From the NCBI GenBank assembly GCA_003235325.1, contig QJWQ01000178.1, positions 1-34,689 of the forward strand: 34,689 bases of DNA, written 5' to 3'. The notes below the pieces were generated by a model that was given only the letters and a program-made list of their open reading frames with translations, had not been told where the DNA came from and searched no databases. This document shows, piece after piece, positions 16,301-25,251 of this stretch (positions are counted from its first letter, which is position 1; each line of letters opens with the position of its first letter). Origin of the DNA: Gammaproteobacteria bacterium. GTDB lineage: Bacteria > Pseudomonadota > Gammaproteobacteria > Pseudomonadales > Porticoccaceae. Made by a program: the position numbers and the translations under genes.

Positions 16301-16329
16301 ATAGTAATGTTAATGATAATTATTATCAA
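16301..16329 (-). promoter_or_regulatory. Sigma-70 promoter of the porin-FMN-PepSY operon
   Basis: Read on the minus strand: -35 TTGATA (16329-16324), exactly 17 bases, then -10 TACTAT (16306-16301). Transcription would start near 16294, at a CAAGCGCTTG palindrome (16285-16294), giving a leader of about 45 bases before the porin ATG. Confidence 0.65.
16309..16327. promoter_or_regulatory. Fur box
   Basis: The 19-bp sequence GTTAATGATAATTATTATC matches the classical consensus GATAATGATAATCATTATC at 17 of 19 positions. It fills the spacer between the -35 and -10 elements of the porin promoter, so iron-loaded Fur would block RNA polymerase. The operon should therefore be induced by iron starvation. 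Confidence 0.85.
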
Positions 16330-16585
16330 CAAAATTTCGGTATTTCACCCTGTCGCGACGGAGCGGGGGCAGACCGGTGCTTTGACTTCCTCCCGGATTT
16401 CTACAGTCTTGCAGGGGTTCTCTTTGCAAAGAAGGCGGAGGATTGGCCGGCAGTGAGTGAACGTGGGAGCGGCGCCAGGACCGACATGGGGGGACTGATC
16501 GACGCTGAACAAAGACGTTTTTACATGACACGGCTGCAGTTGCCGTTATGATGCAATATCTGTCTGGCATGGAGGATGAGTCGTC
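16330..16585. other. Intergenic region upstream of the aldose dehydrogenase gene
   Basis: 256 bp between the Fur-controlled promoter and the dehydrogenase ATG. A clear GGAGGA (16571-16576) marks the start at 16586. No convincing promoter pair, dyad or small gene is seen; a short open frame overlapping this region on the minus strand lacks a ribosome-binding site. Confidence 0.5.
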
Positions 16586-17761
16586 ATGCAAAAAAGTAAT
16601 CGAGCGCTGTTGGCAAGAATCAGTCTGCTGATAATTGTCGCTTTTGCTTCGGCAATCGGCCTCGGCAAGACCCTGGCCCCGGGATCACCGGTGACTCTGG
16701 ACACCCTGGACTACCGTGTTGAAGCCACGGTCTGGCTCGACCAGCTGAAGTATCCCTGGGCTCTGGAATTCATCGACCGGGACACGGCACTGGTGTCCGA
16801 AATCGGCGGCAACCTGCTGTTGGTGAAAAATGGCAAGAAGCCCGATCAGCCGGTGGCCGGGACGCCGGCAGTGTTCCGCTCCGGGCAGGGCGGGCTGATG
16901 GACGTGGCCCTGGACCCGGCGTTTGATCGAAACGGCTGGGTGTACCTTGCCTACAGTCACCGGCTGGAAGGGGCAAAGTCCGGCGATAACCGGGCCATGA
17001 CCCGCATCGTCCGCGGCCACATTCGGGACAATACCTGGGTCGACCAGGAGGTACTGTTTGAAGCCAGGCCGGAACACTACCTGGACAGCGGCATCCACTT
17101 TGGCAGTCGCATCCAGTTCGACCGGGATGGGCTGCTGTATTTCTCCATTGGCGAACGGGGCCGGGCACAACAGGCCCAGGACATTACCCGGCCCAACGGC
17201 AAGATTCACCGCATTCATGCCGATGGCTCGATTCCAAAGGACAATCCCTTTGTTGACAGCCCCGGGGCCTACCCCTCTATTTTCAGTTACGGCAACCGCA
17301 ATCCCCAGGGACTGGCGCTGCACCCGGTCACGGGCGCCCTCTGGGAGGCGGAACACGGGCCCAGGGGTGGGGACGAACTGAATCTGATCGAGGCCGGGCG
17401 CAACTACGGCTGGCCGGCCATCACCTACGGCATCGACTACAGCGGCAAGCCGGTATCGGAATTCGTCAGCCTGCCGGGCATGGAGCAGCCGGTGTTGTAC
17501 TGGCGGCCCTCCATCGCCACCTGCGCCATCGACTTTTACACCGGCAGCCTGTTTCCCAAGTGGCGCAACCGCCTGCTGGTCAGCGCCCTGGGTTTTCAGG
17601 AATTGCGACTGCTGACCATCGACCGGGACCGGGTGCTGCACCAGGAAATCCTGATGAAGGATCTGGGGCGGGTTCGGGATGTCAAGACCGGGCCGGACGG
17701 TGCCATCTACGCGGTACTGAACGCTCCGGACAGCATCATTCGCCTGACTCCCAGGGAGTAG
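16586..17761 (+). CDS. PQQ-dependent aldose sugar dehydrogenase, YliI/GDH-B type
   Basis: The protein has 391 residues with a signal peptide or N-terminal anchor (about 8-28). It has the six-bladed propeller of soluble PQQ sugar dehydrogenases: LKYPWALEFID, QGGLMDVALDPAF, SGIHFGSRIQFDRDG (catalytic-type His), SYGNRNPQGLALHP, EHGPRGGDELN, and GRNYGWPAITYG near 265. These blocks are typical of Asd/YliI enzymes, which oxidise aldose sugars in the periplasm with PQQ and Ca2+. No PQQ-biosynthesis genes are nearby, so cofactor may be imported or made elsewhere. It is monocistronic; about 265 bp separate it from ppnN. Confidence 0.88.
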   Translation: MQKSNRALLARISLLIIVAFASAIGLGKTLAPGSPVTLDTLDYRVEATVWLDQLKYPWALEFIDRDTALVSEIGGNLLLVKNGKKPDQPVAGTPAVFRSGQGGLMDVALDPAFDRNGWVYLAYSHRLEGAKSGDNRAMTRIVRGHIRDNTWVDQEVLFEARPEHYLDSGIHFGSRIQFDRDGLLYFSIGERGRAQQAQDITRPNGKIHRIHADGSIPKDNPFVDSPGAYPSIFSYGNRNPQGLALHPVTGALWEAEHGPRGGDELNLIEAGRNYGWPAITYGIDYSGKPVSEFVSLPGMEQPVLYWRPSIATCAIDFYTGSLFPKWRNRLLVSALGFQELRLLTIDRDRVLHQEILMKDLGRVRDVKTGPDGAIYAVLNAPDSIIRLTPRE

Positions 17762-18026
17762 GATTGCGGATCGACCCCCTCTAAGGTCGAAATAGCTGCG
17801 GATTGTCATAAAAGGGTAATAGTCCAGTCATTAAGCTCCCGGTCCTATGGCTGCGGGCGCCGCGAAATAACAGGGTCAATCCGGACCTGAACAATGATCA
17901 TCCCGGATTTTGATTCCGGGCTGCGGCGGGGTATATGCTTGCGGCGCGGGAATAGTGGTCCGCCGGCGGCAAGCCGGCAGTGACCGGGACCGGATATGTA
18001 TTGACCGCCACCAACGAGCCCCTTCT
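17762..18026. other. Intergenic region before ppnN with several small dyads
   Basis: 265 bp. Visible stems are TCGACC/GGTCGA (from about 17771), CCCGGA/TCCGGG (17902-17920, loop TTTTGAT) and GCCGGC/GCCGGC (17962-17978). None has a T-run. An in-frame codon at 17910 would extend PpnN by 39 residues, but that stretch is unlike the family. No gene is seen. Confidence 0.45.
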
Positions 18027-19397
18027 ATGATAAAAATCGACAACGCCAGGATTCACCCCAGGACCAGCCTCAACCTGCTGTCACAACAGGAAATCGACGG
18101 CCTGATCAGCACCAACAAGGATGTGATGAAGCTGTTCCGGGATTGCGCCCTGGCAATCCTGAACACCGACAGCAGCAGCGACGATGCGGCGCAGATTCTC
18201 GCCACCTTTGCCGATTTCGATATCCAGGTGATTCCCCAGCCCCGGGGCCTGAAGCTGGAAATCTTTAATGCCCCGGCCCAGTCCTTTGTCGACGGTTTCA
18301 TCATCCGGGGCATTCAGGAGCACCTGTTTTCGGCGCTGCGGGACATCGTCTATACCGATTTCAAGATCAACGAATCCAGACAGTTCAACCTGGGCAGCAG
18401 CCAGGGCATCACCGACGCCGTTTTTCGCATCCTGCGCAACGCCCGCATCGTGATGCCCGATATTCCGCCCAATCTGGTGGTTTGCTGGGGCGGTCATTCC
18501 ATTCCCCGGGAAGAGTACGATTACTCCAAGGTGGTCGGCTATGAGATGGGTCTGAGGGGCCTGGATATCGTCACCGGCTGCGGCATTGGCGCCATGAAAG
18601 GCCCGATGAAGGGCGCCGCCGTCGGTCACGCCAAGCAGCAGAAAAAGAATGGCCGTTATATCGGCGTCAGCGAGCCGGGCATCATCGCCTCGGAATCGCC
18701 CAACGCCATCGTCAACGAACTGGTGATCATGCCCGATATCGAGAAACGGCTGGAGGCCTTTGTCCGCCTGGCCCACTGCGTGCTGGTGTTTCCCGGTGGC
18801 GTCGGCACCGTCGAGGAAATTTTCTACCTGCTGAGTATCCTGATGCACCCGGACAACCGGCAGTCGATGCCACTGGTCTTTGCCGGTCCGGAATCCTGTC
18901 GACAATACTTCGAGGAACTGGACCGGTTTATCGACCATTGCCTGGGCAGGGAGGCCACCGATCGATACCGGCTCGTTATCGGCCACCCGGAAGAGGTCGC
19001 CCGGCAGATGAAAGCCGGTGTCGAGGAGGTGCACCGGCAGCGCCGCAGCGGCCAGGAAGCCTATTACTTCAACTGGAACCTGCACATCGATCCGATGCTG
19101 CAACACCCCTTTGTTCCCACCCATGAAAACATGGCCAGCCTCAATCTCAGTCGGGATCTTCCCGGTCACGTCCTGGCAGCACAGATGCGGGCGGCGTTTT
19201 CCGGCCTGGTGGCCGGCAACGTCAAGGCTTTCGGCATTCGCCAGATCGCCGAGAAAGGGCCCTACCGGCTGACCGGGGACCCCGGCATACTCGCTGCCAT
19301 GGATGACCTGTTGCGGAGTTTTGTCCGGGACCGGCGCATGAAACTGGTTACGGCGGCCCGGGAATACCAGCCCTGCTATGTACTGGAGCAGGGCTGA
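18027..19397 (+). CDS. ppnN: Nucleotide 5'-monophosphate nucleosidase PpnN (YgdH), LOG family
   Basis: From ATG 18027 the protein has 456 residues, close to E. coli PpnN. The N-terminal regulatory part (about 1-145, starting with IHPRTSLNLLSQQEI) is followed by the Rossmann-like LOG domain with VTGCGIGAMKGPMKGA (about 182-197) and PGGVGTVEE (256-264), which carries the catalytic Glu/Arg region. It hydrolyses purine and pyrimidine monophosphates to base and ribose 5-phosphate; in E. coli it responds to (p)ppGpp. The C-terminal domain (about 350-456) is also present. The ribosome-binding site is weak. It converges on the CHASE2 kinase gene with 74 bp between stops, containing an imperfect TGTCCG/CGGACA dyad. 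Confidence 0.93.
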   Translation: MIKIDNARIHPRTSLNLLSQQEIDGLISTNKDVMKLFRDCALAILNTDSSSDDAAQILATFADFDIQVIPQPRGLKLEIFNAPAQSFVDGFIIRGIQEHLFSALRDIVYTDFKINESRQFNLGSSQGITDAVFRILRNARIVMPDIPPNLVVCWGGHSIPREEYDYSKVVGYEMGLRGLDIVTGCGIGAMKGPMKGAAVGHAKQQKKNGRYIGVSEPGIIASESPNAIVNELVIMPDIEKRLEAFVRLAHCVLVFPGGVGTVEEIFYLLSILMHPDNRQSMPLVFAGPESCRQYFEELDRFIDHCLGREATDRYRLVIGHPEEVARQMKAGVEEVHRQRRSGQEAYYFNWNLHIDPMLQHPFVPTHENMASLNLSRDLPGHVLAAQMRAAFSGLVAGNVKAFGIRQIAEKGPYRLTGDPGILAAMDDLLRSFVRDRRMKLVTAAREYQPCYVLEQG

Positions 19398-19471
19398 GAC
19401 CGGAGGCCGTTGTCCGCGCCGGGACACACCAACAGCGGCGATAACGGACACTGTATTGACATTGACTGGAC

Positions 19472-22087
19472 TCAGAGACTGATGGTGGGCAGGCGCAGGG
19501 TAAAGGCGGTGCCGCGACCGTAGTCGCTCTCCACGGAAACACTGCCGCCGTGGCTCTTGCAGACGGCATCGACAAATTTCAGTCCGAGACCGACGCCGGA
19601 TTTCGGCGCGCTGCCGGACGTAATCTGACTGAACTCGACAAACAGGCTGTCGATATCTTCAGGTCTGATGCCGATGCCGGTATCACTGACAGTCACGGCC
19701 ACCTGGCCGGCCTCGGAGCGGATATCCAGGGTAATGCCGGCGTTATCGGGGCTGAACTTGATGGCATTGTCCAACAGGTTCACCAGGGCCCGTTCAATCA
19801 TTGACCGGTCGCAGCGCAACCACAGATCGGTGTCACTGCCCCGAATCGCGACCCTGATATTCCTGGAGCGGGCCGAGTAGTAGATATCGGCAATGGCATT
19901 GTCCACCAGGGAGTGAATCTCGCATTCGCTGAAGGTCAGGGATTTTCCGTCCTCGGCCCTGGCCAGTTGAATAAAATTCTCGGCATAGCTGATGTTTTTG
20001 CGCACGTATTTTTCGATATTTTCCAGAAGGCCGAGGTTGACTTCATCGGGCTGTTCGGAGCGGGCACCCTCGATCAGTGCCAGCACCGAGGTCAGGGGCG
20101 CCCGCATGTCGTGGGACAAAAAGCGCAGTGCCTCGGCCCGGTTTCTTTCGCTTCTGCGCAGTTCGGTGATATCGGTGAGGTTGATCAGGATCAGCGGCGA
20201 GGCGCCCCGGATCAGCCGGCCCTTGCACAGCAGGTCCCGGTCGCCGGCGATGCTGGTGGCCTGGAGGGTAAAGCTGTTTTCCCGGAACACCAGGTCGTAG
20301 ATGATTCGCCGCCACTGGTGGTTGTCCTCCAGCCTGATGCGCTCCAGCAATTCCAGCAGCCGGGGGTGGTCGGAATCGGTACCGGCAAGGCTTTTGGTCT
20401 GGCTGTTCACCAGCAGGCAGGTGCCGTCGAGTCCGGCCAGTATTACGCCGGCGGTAAGTTGTTCCAGGCACTCGTCGATAATCAGCCGACTCGCTTCCAC
20501 CCGGCGACTGGTTTCCGATAGTTGTTCGATGATATCCACCACCGGGTCGCCGTATTCCACCAGGGCGGGGGTGAAGAACTCGCCTTCGGGTACAAACATG
20601 GCCAGTTTGTTGGCTCTGAGGGCCTCGGTCTCGTTCCAGCAAACCAGCATCCTGAAGGCTTCACCCCGGTAGCGCACAGTCCGCCAGGAGAGTGCACCCC
20701 GGTGCTGCAACTGCTCGCGAAAATCCAGCGTCTTCATTTCGATGTCCGGATGGTTGTCACCGGCCACCAGCTGATCATGTTGATCCCGCACCACCCAGGT
20801 CTTCAGCGTGCCCAGGCTTTGCAAAAAGGCCAGGGCGCCAAACAGGGGGTTTTCCCGGCCGGTCCTGCGGTGAAATTTCAGCTTGTCCCGGGTCTGGCTC
20901 AACTGGTCCCGAAGATAGGCGACAATCTTTTCCAGGCGCCACCAGTTCCAGAAGGGATAGGTGCCAACAACGGCCAGCACCACGGGCACCGGCGACCACC
21001 AGAGGTGCAGAAAGCCGAGCAGAAAAAGGCTGCCGCCCAGGGCCATGGCGGCGGACAGCAGGAACGACGCCAGAAACAGGCCGGGGGTCAGGCGGGTGCA
21101 GAACCAGAGGATGCCAAAGGTCAACAGGGCGACACTCAGGATTCCCGTCAACGGTGACACCGGGATTATCAGCTGATCGGAACGCAGGGCCTGGAAAATG
21201 GCGGCATTGACCTCGACGCCGGACACCTGGCCGTGGGGTGTGGAGATATTGTCGCCGATGCCCGCCGCCGTGGCGCCGACAAAGACAATCTTGCCCGCCA
21301 GTGCGCCGGGGGCTACCCGGTCGAACAGGACATCGCTGTAGCTCAGGGTTTGCACCGTTCCTGCCGGTCCGGGAAAAGGCACCAGGTTGTAATGGCTGCG
21401 CTCGATAACCGGGGTTACAGGCTCTGCGGTCGGTGCCGGCGGTCTGATGCCGGGAATGTCGTCGAGCGGGCCCTCCAGGGTTTGCAACAGGGCCAGGGTG
21501 AAATGCGGCCAGTGGGGACTGCCCAGGCCCTCCTTCAGAAACACGCCCCGGGCAATGCCGTCGGCATCCACCTCGATATGGACGTGGCCGAGGCCGGCGG
21601 CACCTTCCGCCAGTGCCGGCAGGGGCAGTAGCTCCATCAGTTCGCCGCCCCGGTGAGTTTTGCCGACAAACACCGGCAGGATGACGTTGCCGAGGTCTGC
21701 CACGGTTGCCGCCAGCAGGCTGTCGGTCTCCGGGTACTCGCTATCGGCTTCGGTAAAGATGATGTCCACGGCCACCGCACGGGCGCCGGCATGCCGCAGC
21801 TTGCGCAGCAGTTCCACGTGCCGCTCCCTGGGCCAGGGCCAGCGCCCCTGATCCAGCAGGCTCAGCTCGTCGATGGCAACGATGACGATATCCGGGTCCG
21901 TGGCGCGAACATGACTGCGAATAAAGGCGTCATAAATCAGGTTGTCCATGGACCCGGTCAGGCTATAGCCGGAAAGCAAACCGGCGAACAGGGCGGCAAT
22001 GAGCGCCAACAGCAGGCGCCTGCCGGCGCCGGCCGTCAGGATGACCGAGGATCTGACCGGAGAATGACTACCTTTAGAAAATCGCAA
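19472..22087 (-). CDS. CHASE2-PAS sensor histidine kinase
   Basis: The protein has 871 residues. Membrane helix 1 (about 24-42), extracytoplasmic CHASE2 domain (about 45-308, with DPDIVIVAIDELSL, WPWPRERH and GKIVFVGATAAGIGD), three membrane helices (about 313-385), a coiled linker, a PAS-like domain (about 535-640), HisKA with phospho-acceptor His659 (FLSHDMRAPLTS), and HATPase with N-box LLDNAIKF (771-778), DTGIGI (802-807) and GVGLGL (831-836). All catalytic motifs are intact. It overlaps the upstream LysM-FecR gene by 14 bases, so the two are co-translated. The OmpR-type regulator just upstream is the likely partner. Confidence 0.92.
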   Translation of the reverse strand: MRFSKGSHSPVRSSVILTAGAGRRLLLALIAALFAGLLSGYSLTGSMDNLIYDAFIRSHVRATDPDIVIVAIDELSLLDQGRWPWPRERHVELLRKLRHAGARAVAVDIIFTEADSEYPETDSLLAATVADLGNVILPVFVGKTHRGGELMELLPLPALAEGAAGLGHVHIEVDADGIARGVFLKEGLGSPHWPHFTLALLQTLEGPLDDIPGIRPPAPTAEPVTPVIERSHYNLVPFPGPAGTVQTLSYSDVLFDRVAPGALAGKIVFVGATAAGIGDNISTPHGQVSGVEVNAAIFQALRSDQLIIPVSPLTGILSVALLTFGILWFCTRLTPGLFLASFLLSAAMALGGSLFLLGFLHLWWSPVPVVLAVVGTYPFWNWWRLEKIVAYLRDQLSQTRDKLKFHRRTGRENPLFGALAFLQSLGTLKTWVVRDQHDQLVAGDNHPDIEMKTLDFREQLQHRGALSWRTVRYRGEAFRMLVCWNETEALRANKLAMFVPEGEFFTPALVEYGDPVVDIIEQLSETSRRVEASRLIIDECLEQLTAGVILAGLDGTCLLVNSQTKSLAGTDSDHPRLLELLERIRLEDNHQWRRIIYDLVFRENSFTLQATSIAGDRDLLCKGRLIRGASPLILINLTDITELRRSERNRAEALRFLSHDMRAPLTSVLALIEGARSEQPDEVNLGLLENIEKYVRKNISYAENFIQLARAEDGKSLTFSECEIHSLVDNAIADIYYSARSRNIRVAIRGSDTDLWLRCDRSMIERALVNLLDNAIKFSPDNAGITLDIRSEAGQVAVTVSDTGIGIRPEDIDSLFVEFSQITSGSAPKSGVGLGLKFVDAVCKSHGGSVSVESDYGRGTAFTLRLPTISL

Positions 22088-23432
22088 TACTGATCAACAC
22101 CACGATAATCGCCGAAATCGCCCAGGTCGGGTACTTCTCCTGAGGTTCCGGTGCGGGCTCGGGTGCGTATGTCAGGGTGTTGCTGTACGGGCTCTGCCGA
22201 CCATCTTCGGCAACGGTGCTCACCCTGAGATAAAACCGGTCCGCGGCCCGGTCCGGCAGACGTATGCCGGCAACCCCGCTCTTGTAGCTATCCAGCAAAT
22301 GCTCAAAATCCGGGTCGTCGGCGATATCCACCTGGTAGCGGACGTCGTCCTCGCCGGCTGCCCATTGCAGAAAAACATCGTTGCCCTGAATCGAAAGATC
22401 GCTGGCGGCCAGCGCGACCGGTTCAAGAAAGGGCTGAAAACAGAAATCGGTTTGAGCATCCAGGCCCTTGAGACCATCGACATCGACAGCCCGGACCTGT
22501 ACCAGGTAACAACCGTAGCCCAGGGCCTCAAAACGGAAATCCGGTACACCGATGAACTGGGAGCCGAGCAGGCCCCCCTGCTGGTCATAGAGGTCAACCT
22601 GATATTCCGTGGCGCCTTCAAGGGCATTCCAGCTAACCTCGACGGGCAAATGGGCGGACATCTGGACACCCTTAAAGACTACCGCTGGCAGCAGTTGTCG
22701 GGGTTGTGCCACGGACTCGCCCACTTCAGCGATTACGCCAAAGCCGCCGACTACTTCCTGTTCCTGGTCTCCGGTGGCCACCAGGATGACGCCCTCTGTC
22801 ACTTCCAGATGCGTGGTCCCGGCATGGTCGGTCATTCGAAAAGCCGTGCCCCGGACCGCTGCGATGGCTGACGGGGTCTGGATCTGAAAGCGGTTGCCGA
22901 CATCCTTCTTGACCCGGGTTTCCACCGAGCCCTGGTCCAGCAGCAGCCGGGAATCCGTGGATTCGTCGCCTTCAGGGTAGACACTTTCCAGAATCAGTTG
23001 GCTGTTGGCTCTCATCAGCAACTCGTTGCCACCCTGCAGGTGCAACCTGGCGGAGCCGTCGCCAGTGCGAATCAATGCGCCCAGGTGCAGGTCCTGGCCG
23101 GCCGCCAGGGGTTTGAACTGGCCGTCATTGAACTGACTGTATTCGGTTTTACCCCTGGTGTTGGCCACCGTGCCGATAACCGGTGTGCTTTTCAGCCACG
23201 CCACCGGAATCCTGATCAGGGTCTTGACCGGGAGCTTCTGATCCTGGTCCATATTGTTGTAGCGGGCCAGTTCGAGCCAGCATCCCCGCTTCTGGGAATA
23301 TTGCATGCAAAGATCCCAGAGCGTGTCGCCCTCCCTGGTGTAGTAATACCAGTCATTTGCCGCCACCGGCAGCGCGGTGCAGGCCATCAGAAGAAGCGCT
23401 GCCAACTGGTATTTGAATCGGTGTCTCGTCAT
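22074..23432 (-). CDS. LysM and FecR-domain envelope protein with C-terminal membrane anchor
   Basis: The protein has 452 residues. Signal peptide (about 1-25, ending PVAA), LysM peptidoglycan-binding module (about 27-78: YYTREGDTLWDLC..LPVKTLIRIPV), FecR-like beta domain (about 105-225, with TPSAIAAVRGTAFRM), fibronectin-III-like segments (about 245-425), a Pro/Glu linker, and a C-terminal hydrophobic helix (about 433-452, WAISAIIVVLISIAIF). Such LysM-FecR proteins often neighbour CHASE2 signalling proteins. The 14-base overlap with the kinase suggests a complex in which it presents an envelope or peptidoglycan cue to CHASE2. That link is inference from gene order. Confidence 0.85.
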   Translation of the reverse strand: MTRHRFKYQLAALLLMACTALPVAANDWYYYTREGDTLWDLCMQYSQKRGCWLELARYNNMDQDQKLPVKTLIRIPVAWLKSTPVIGTVANTRGKTEYSQFNDGQFKPLAAGQDLHLGALIRTGDGSARLHLQGGNELLMRANSQLILESVYPEGDESTDSRLLLDQGSVETRVKKDVGNRFQIQTPSAIAAVRGTAFRMTDHAGTTHLEVTEGVILVATGDQEQEVVGGFGVIAEVGESVAQPRQLLPAVVFKGVQMSAHLPVEVSWNALEGATEYQVDLYDQQGGLLGSQFIGVPDFRFEALGYGCYLVQVRAVDVDGLKGLDAQTDFCFQPFLEPVALAASDLSIQGNDVFLQWAAGEDDVRYQVDIADDPDFEHLLDSYKSGVAGIRLPDRAADRFYLRVSTVAEDGRQSPYSNTLTYAPEPAPEPQEKYPTWAISAIIVVLISIAIF

Positions 23433-23489
23433 TCGTGGTCCTGTGATATGGGGCCATTGAGCTGATAGTGCCGTGTTTCACGAAACTTC

Positions 23490-23508
23490 TCGCAGGCAAA
23501 GCCTGCGA
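23490..23508 (-). terminator. Perfect 8-bp hairpin between response regulator and LysM-FecR gene
   Basis: TCGCAGGC (23490-23497) and GCCTGCGA (23501-23508) flank a 3-base loop, in the 167-bp gap after the response regulator. A T-run is missing on the minus strand, so it could instead partially attenuate, or stabilise an RNA end. A small GTTTC/GAAAC dyad (23475-23486) lies beside it. Confidence 0.4.
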
Positions 23509-23599
23509 AAACGCTCACAATAAACGCCCTCGGTAACATTCCGCAACATCCCTGGCGGCCTCGCCAGACCCGGTTCCGGGCTTTTCCTGTGGCCCGGGA

Positions 23600-24298
23600 T
23601 TACAGTTGTTCGAGCCGGTAGCCGTGCCGGTAGACGGTCTTGATACAGTGGCCCATGGCCGGACTGATGGCCAGCAGTCGGCGAATGCGGCTCATATGCA
23701 TGTCAACGGTACGCGTGTCCAGCTCGGCACCGACACCCCAGACCTCCTTGAGCAGGAAATCCCGGGACAACAGTTTACCCGGGTTTTCCAGGACGCAGAC
23801 CGCCAGGTCAAATTCTGTCGGAGTCAGTTTCACTTCCTCGCCGTCAACGGTGGCCCGTCTTTCGCTGCGGTCCAGTACGACCGGCCCCAGCGCCAGTTGC
23901 CGCGATTTGGCTGCACCGTAGCGGCGCCAGAGGGCGTCGATCCGCGCCAGTAATTCGCTCTTTCTCAGGGGCTTGATCAGGTAATCGTCGGCACCCAGCT
24001 GCAGGGCATTGACGATGTCTTCCTCGGCGTTCTTGCCGGTGGCAAAGATGATGCCACCGTGAAAATCCAGCTTGTTGCGCAGGTGGGCCAGGATGTCGAT
24101 GCCCTCGCAGTCAGGCAACTGCCAGTCCAGGACCACCATGTCGGGCACGGTTTTGCGAAAGTGACGCAGAAAATCCTCGCCGTTGTCGCAGGCAAAACAC
24201 TCAAAGCCTCTTTCAGACAGCCAGTTTTGCAGCATTTCAGACTGGGGTTTTTCGTCTTCCAGTATGCCGATATTGATCAGGGTGTTGCTTGAATCCAT
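23600..24298 (-). CDS. OmpR/PhoB-family response regulator
   Basis: From ATG 24298 the protein has 232 residues. Receiver domain (about 8-120) with acidic pocket Glu14/Asp15, phospho-acceptor Asp58 (VVLDWQLPD), Thr87 and Lys109 (LIKPL). OmpR-type winged helix (about 135-230) with LTPTEFDLAVCVLENPGKLLSRD and RTVDMHMSRIRRLL. A TTG at 24376 would add 26 unlike residues and is rejected. It is upstream of and co-directional with the LysM-FecR and CHASE2 kinase genes, separated by 167 bp, so the three form a plausible two-component cluster. Target genes are unknown. Confidence 0.9.
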   Translation of the reverse strand: MDSSNTLINIGILEDEKPQSEMLQNWLSERGFECFACDNGEDFLRHFRKTVPDMVVLDWQLPDCEGIDILAHLRNKLDFHGGIIFATGKNAEEDIVNALQLGADDYLIKPLRKSELLARIDALWRRYGAAKSRQLALGPVVLDRSERRATVDGEEVKLTPTEFDLAVCVLENPGKLLSRDFLLKEVWGVGAELDTRTVDMHMSRIRRLLAISPAMGHCIKTVYRHGYRLEQL

Positions 24299-24600
24299 GG
24301 GTTGCCCGATTACGTGTGTTGGTGTTCCAGGGCTGAAAGTCGAGCAGACCAGGTTGGTGAGGTGGTCGGGGCTCAAAGACTCAGCCCGCAGTCATTTGCA
24401 GGTGGCCAGAAGACACCAAAAACTGAACAATGGCAACCTTCTTTCCGGCCGAATCGGCAGATTTTACCAGATCAATACATTCAAGTGCGGTTCAGTCCGG
24501 CTGGCGGTCGTTGTGCTGTTGAAAACTCACGACAGAAAACCCGTCACATGGGGCTCTAATATCAACAGGGGCATGGTGGTTCACCGAAGGTCAGAGTGAG
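24299..24600. other. Divergent region between the response regulator and the ECF sigma gene
   Basis: 302 bp that must carry promoters for both directions. GAGTGAG ends directly before the sigma-factor ATG at 24601. I see no strong sigma-70 pair, no long dyad, no repeat and no additional gene. Confidence 0.5.
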
Positions 24601-25251
24601 ATGTTCAGAAAGACGTCGACAACAGGCTCGTTACAGGTACAGCGGGACCACCGGCTGGTGCGGCGCATGCTGGCCGGCGATCAGCGGGCCTTTAACGAAT
24701 TCGTCGACGAATTCCTGCCGAAACTGTATCGCTATGGCCTCCAGCGGCTGGGCAATCACCAGGATGTCGAGGACGTGGTGCAGGTGGTTTTGGCCACCGC
24801 CACCCGCAGGATCGAGACTTTTCGCGGCGAGTCGACCCTGCTGACCTGGTTGGTGCAAATCTGTCGCCACGAGATATCCCGCCATCTGAAGGCCGCGAAG
24901 AAAACCGACATGATGCAGCCTTTTTTGGATGACGACCTGTTGCGATCCGTCGTGGAATCCCTGGAAATCGGAGTCGAAGACAACCCGGAGACTGTGGTCC
25001 GGCGCAGCGAGTTGGTGGGTCTGATCCAGTGCGCCCTGGATCAGTTGCCGGAACACTACGCCCAGGCCCTGGAAATGAAATATGTGGATGGCTTCAGTTC
25101 CCGGGAGATTGCCGAGCGCCTGACCATGGGCGACGTCGCGGTCCAGTCCCTGCTGGCCCGGGCCAGGCGGGCGTTCAGGGAAGTCTGTAGCGAGGCCCTG
25201 CTGGTCCAGCTGGAACAAGCAAAACCCGGCACTGCCGGTGGAGAATCATGA
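24601..25251 (+). CDS. ECF-type RNA polymerase sigma factor
   Basis: The protein has 216 residues. Region 2 (about 18-88: AGDQRAFNEFVDEFLPKLYRYGL, QDVEDVVQVVL, TWLVQICRHEISRHLK, quoted in parts) and region 4 (about 138-190: LDQLPEHYAQALEMKYVDGFSSREIAERL) are separated by a linker of about 50 residues; regions 1.1 and 3 are absent, as in ECF sigmas. Its stop overlaps the start of the following fecR-type gene (ATGA), so it is coupled to its presumed anti-sigma factor. It likely drives transcription of the TonB-dependent receptor and perhaps the secreted protein beyond. Confidence 0.9.
   Translation: MFRKTSTTGSLQVQRDHRLVRRMLAGDQRAFNEFVDEFLPKLYRYGLQRLGNHQDVEDVVQVVLATATRRIETFRGESTLLTWLVQICRHEISRHLKAAKKTDMMQPFLDDDLLRSVVESLEIGVEDNPETVVRRSELVGLIQCALDQLPEHYAQALEMKYVDGFSSREIAERLTMGDVAVQSLLARARRAFREVCSEALLVQLEQAKPGTAGGES

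Noticed and set aside
17910..18026. 39-residue N-terminal extension of PpnN
   Set aside because: Unlike any PpnN N-terminus; the ATG at 18027 gives the family's usual length and start.
24377..24600. Autoregulatory ECF promoter upstream of the sigma gene
   Set aside because: GGCAACCTT resembles an ECF -35, but no -10-like element lies at suitable spacing.
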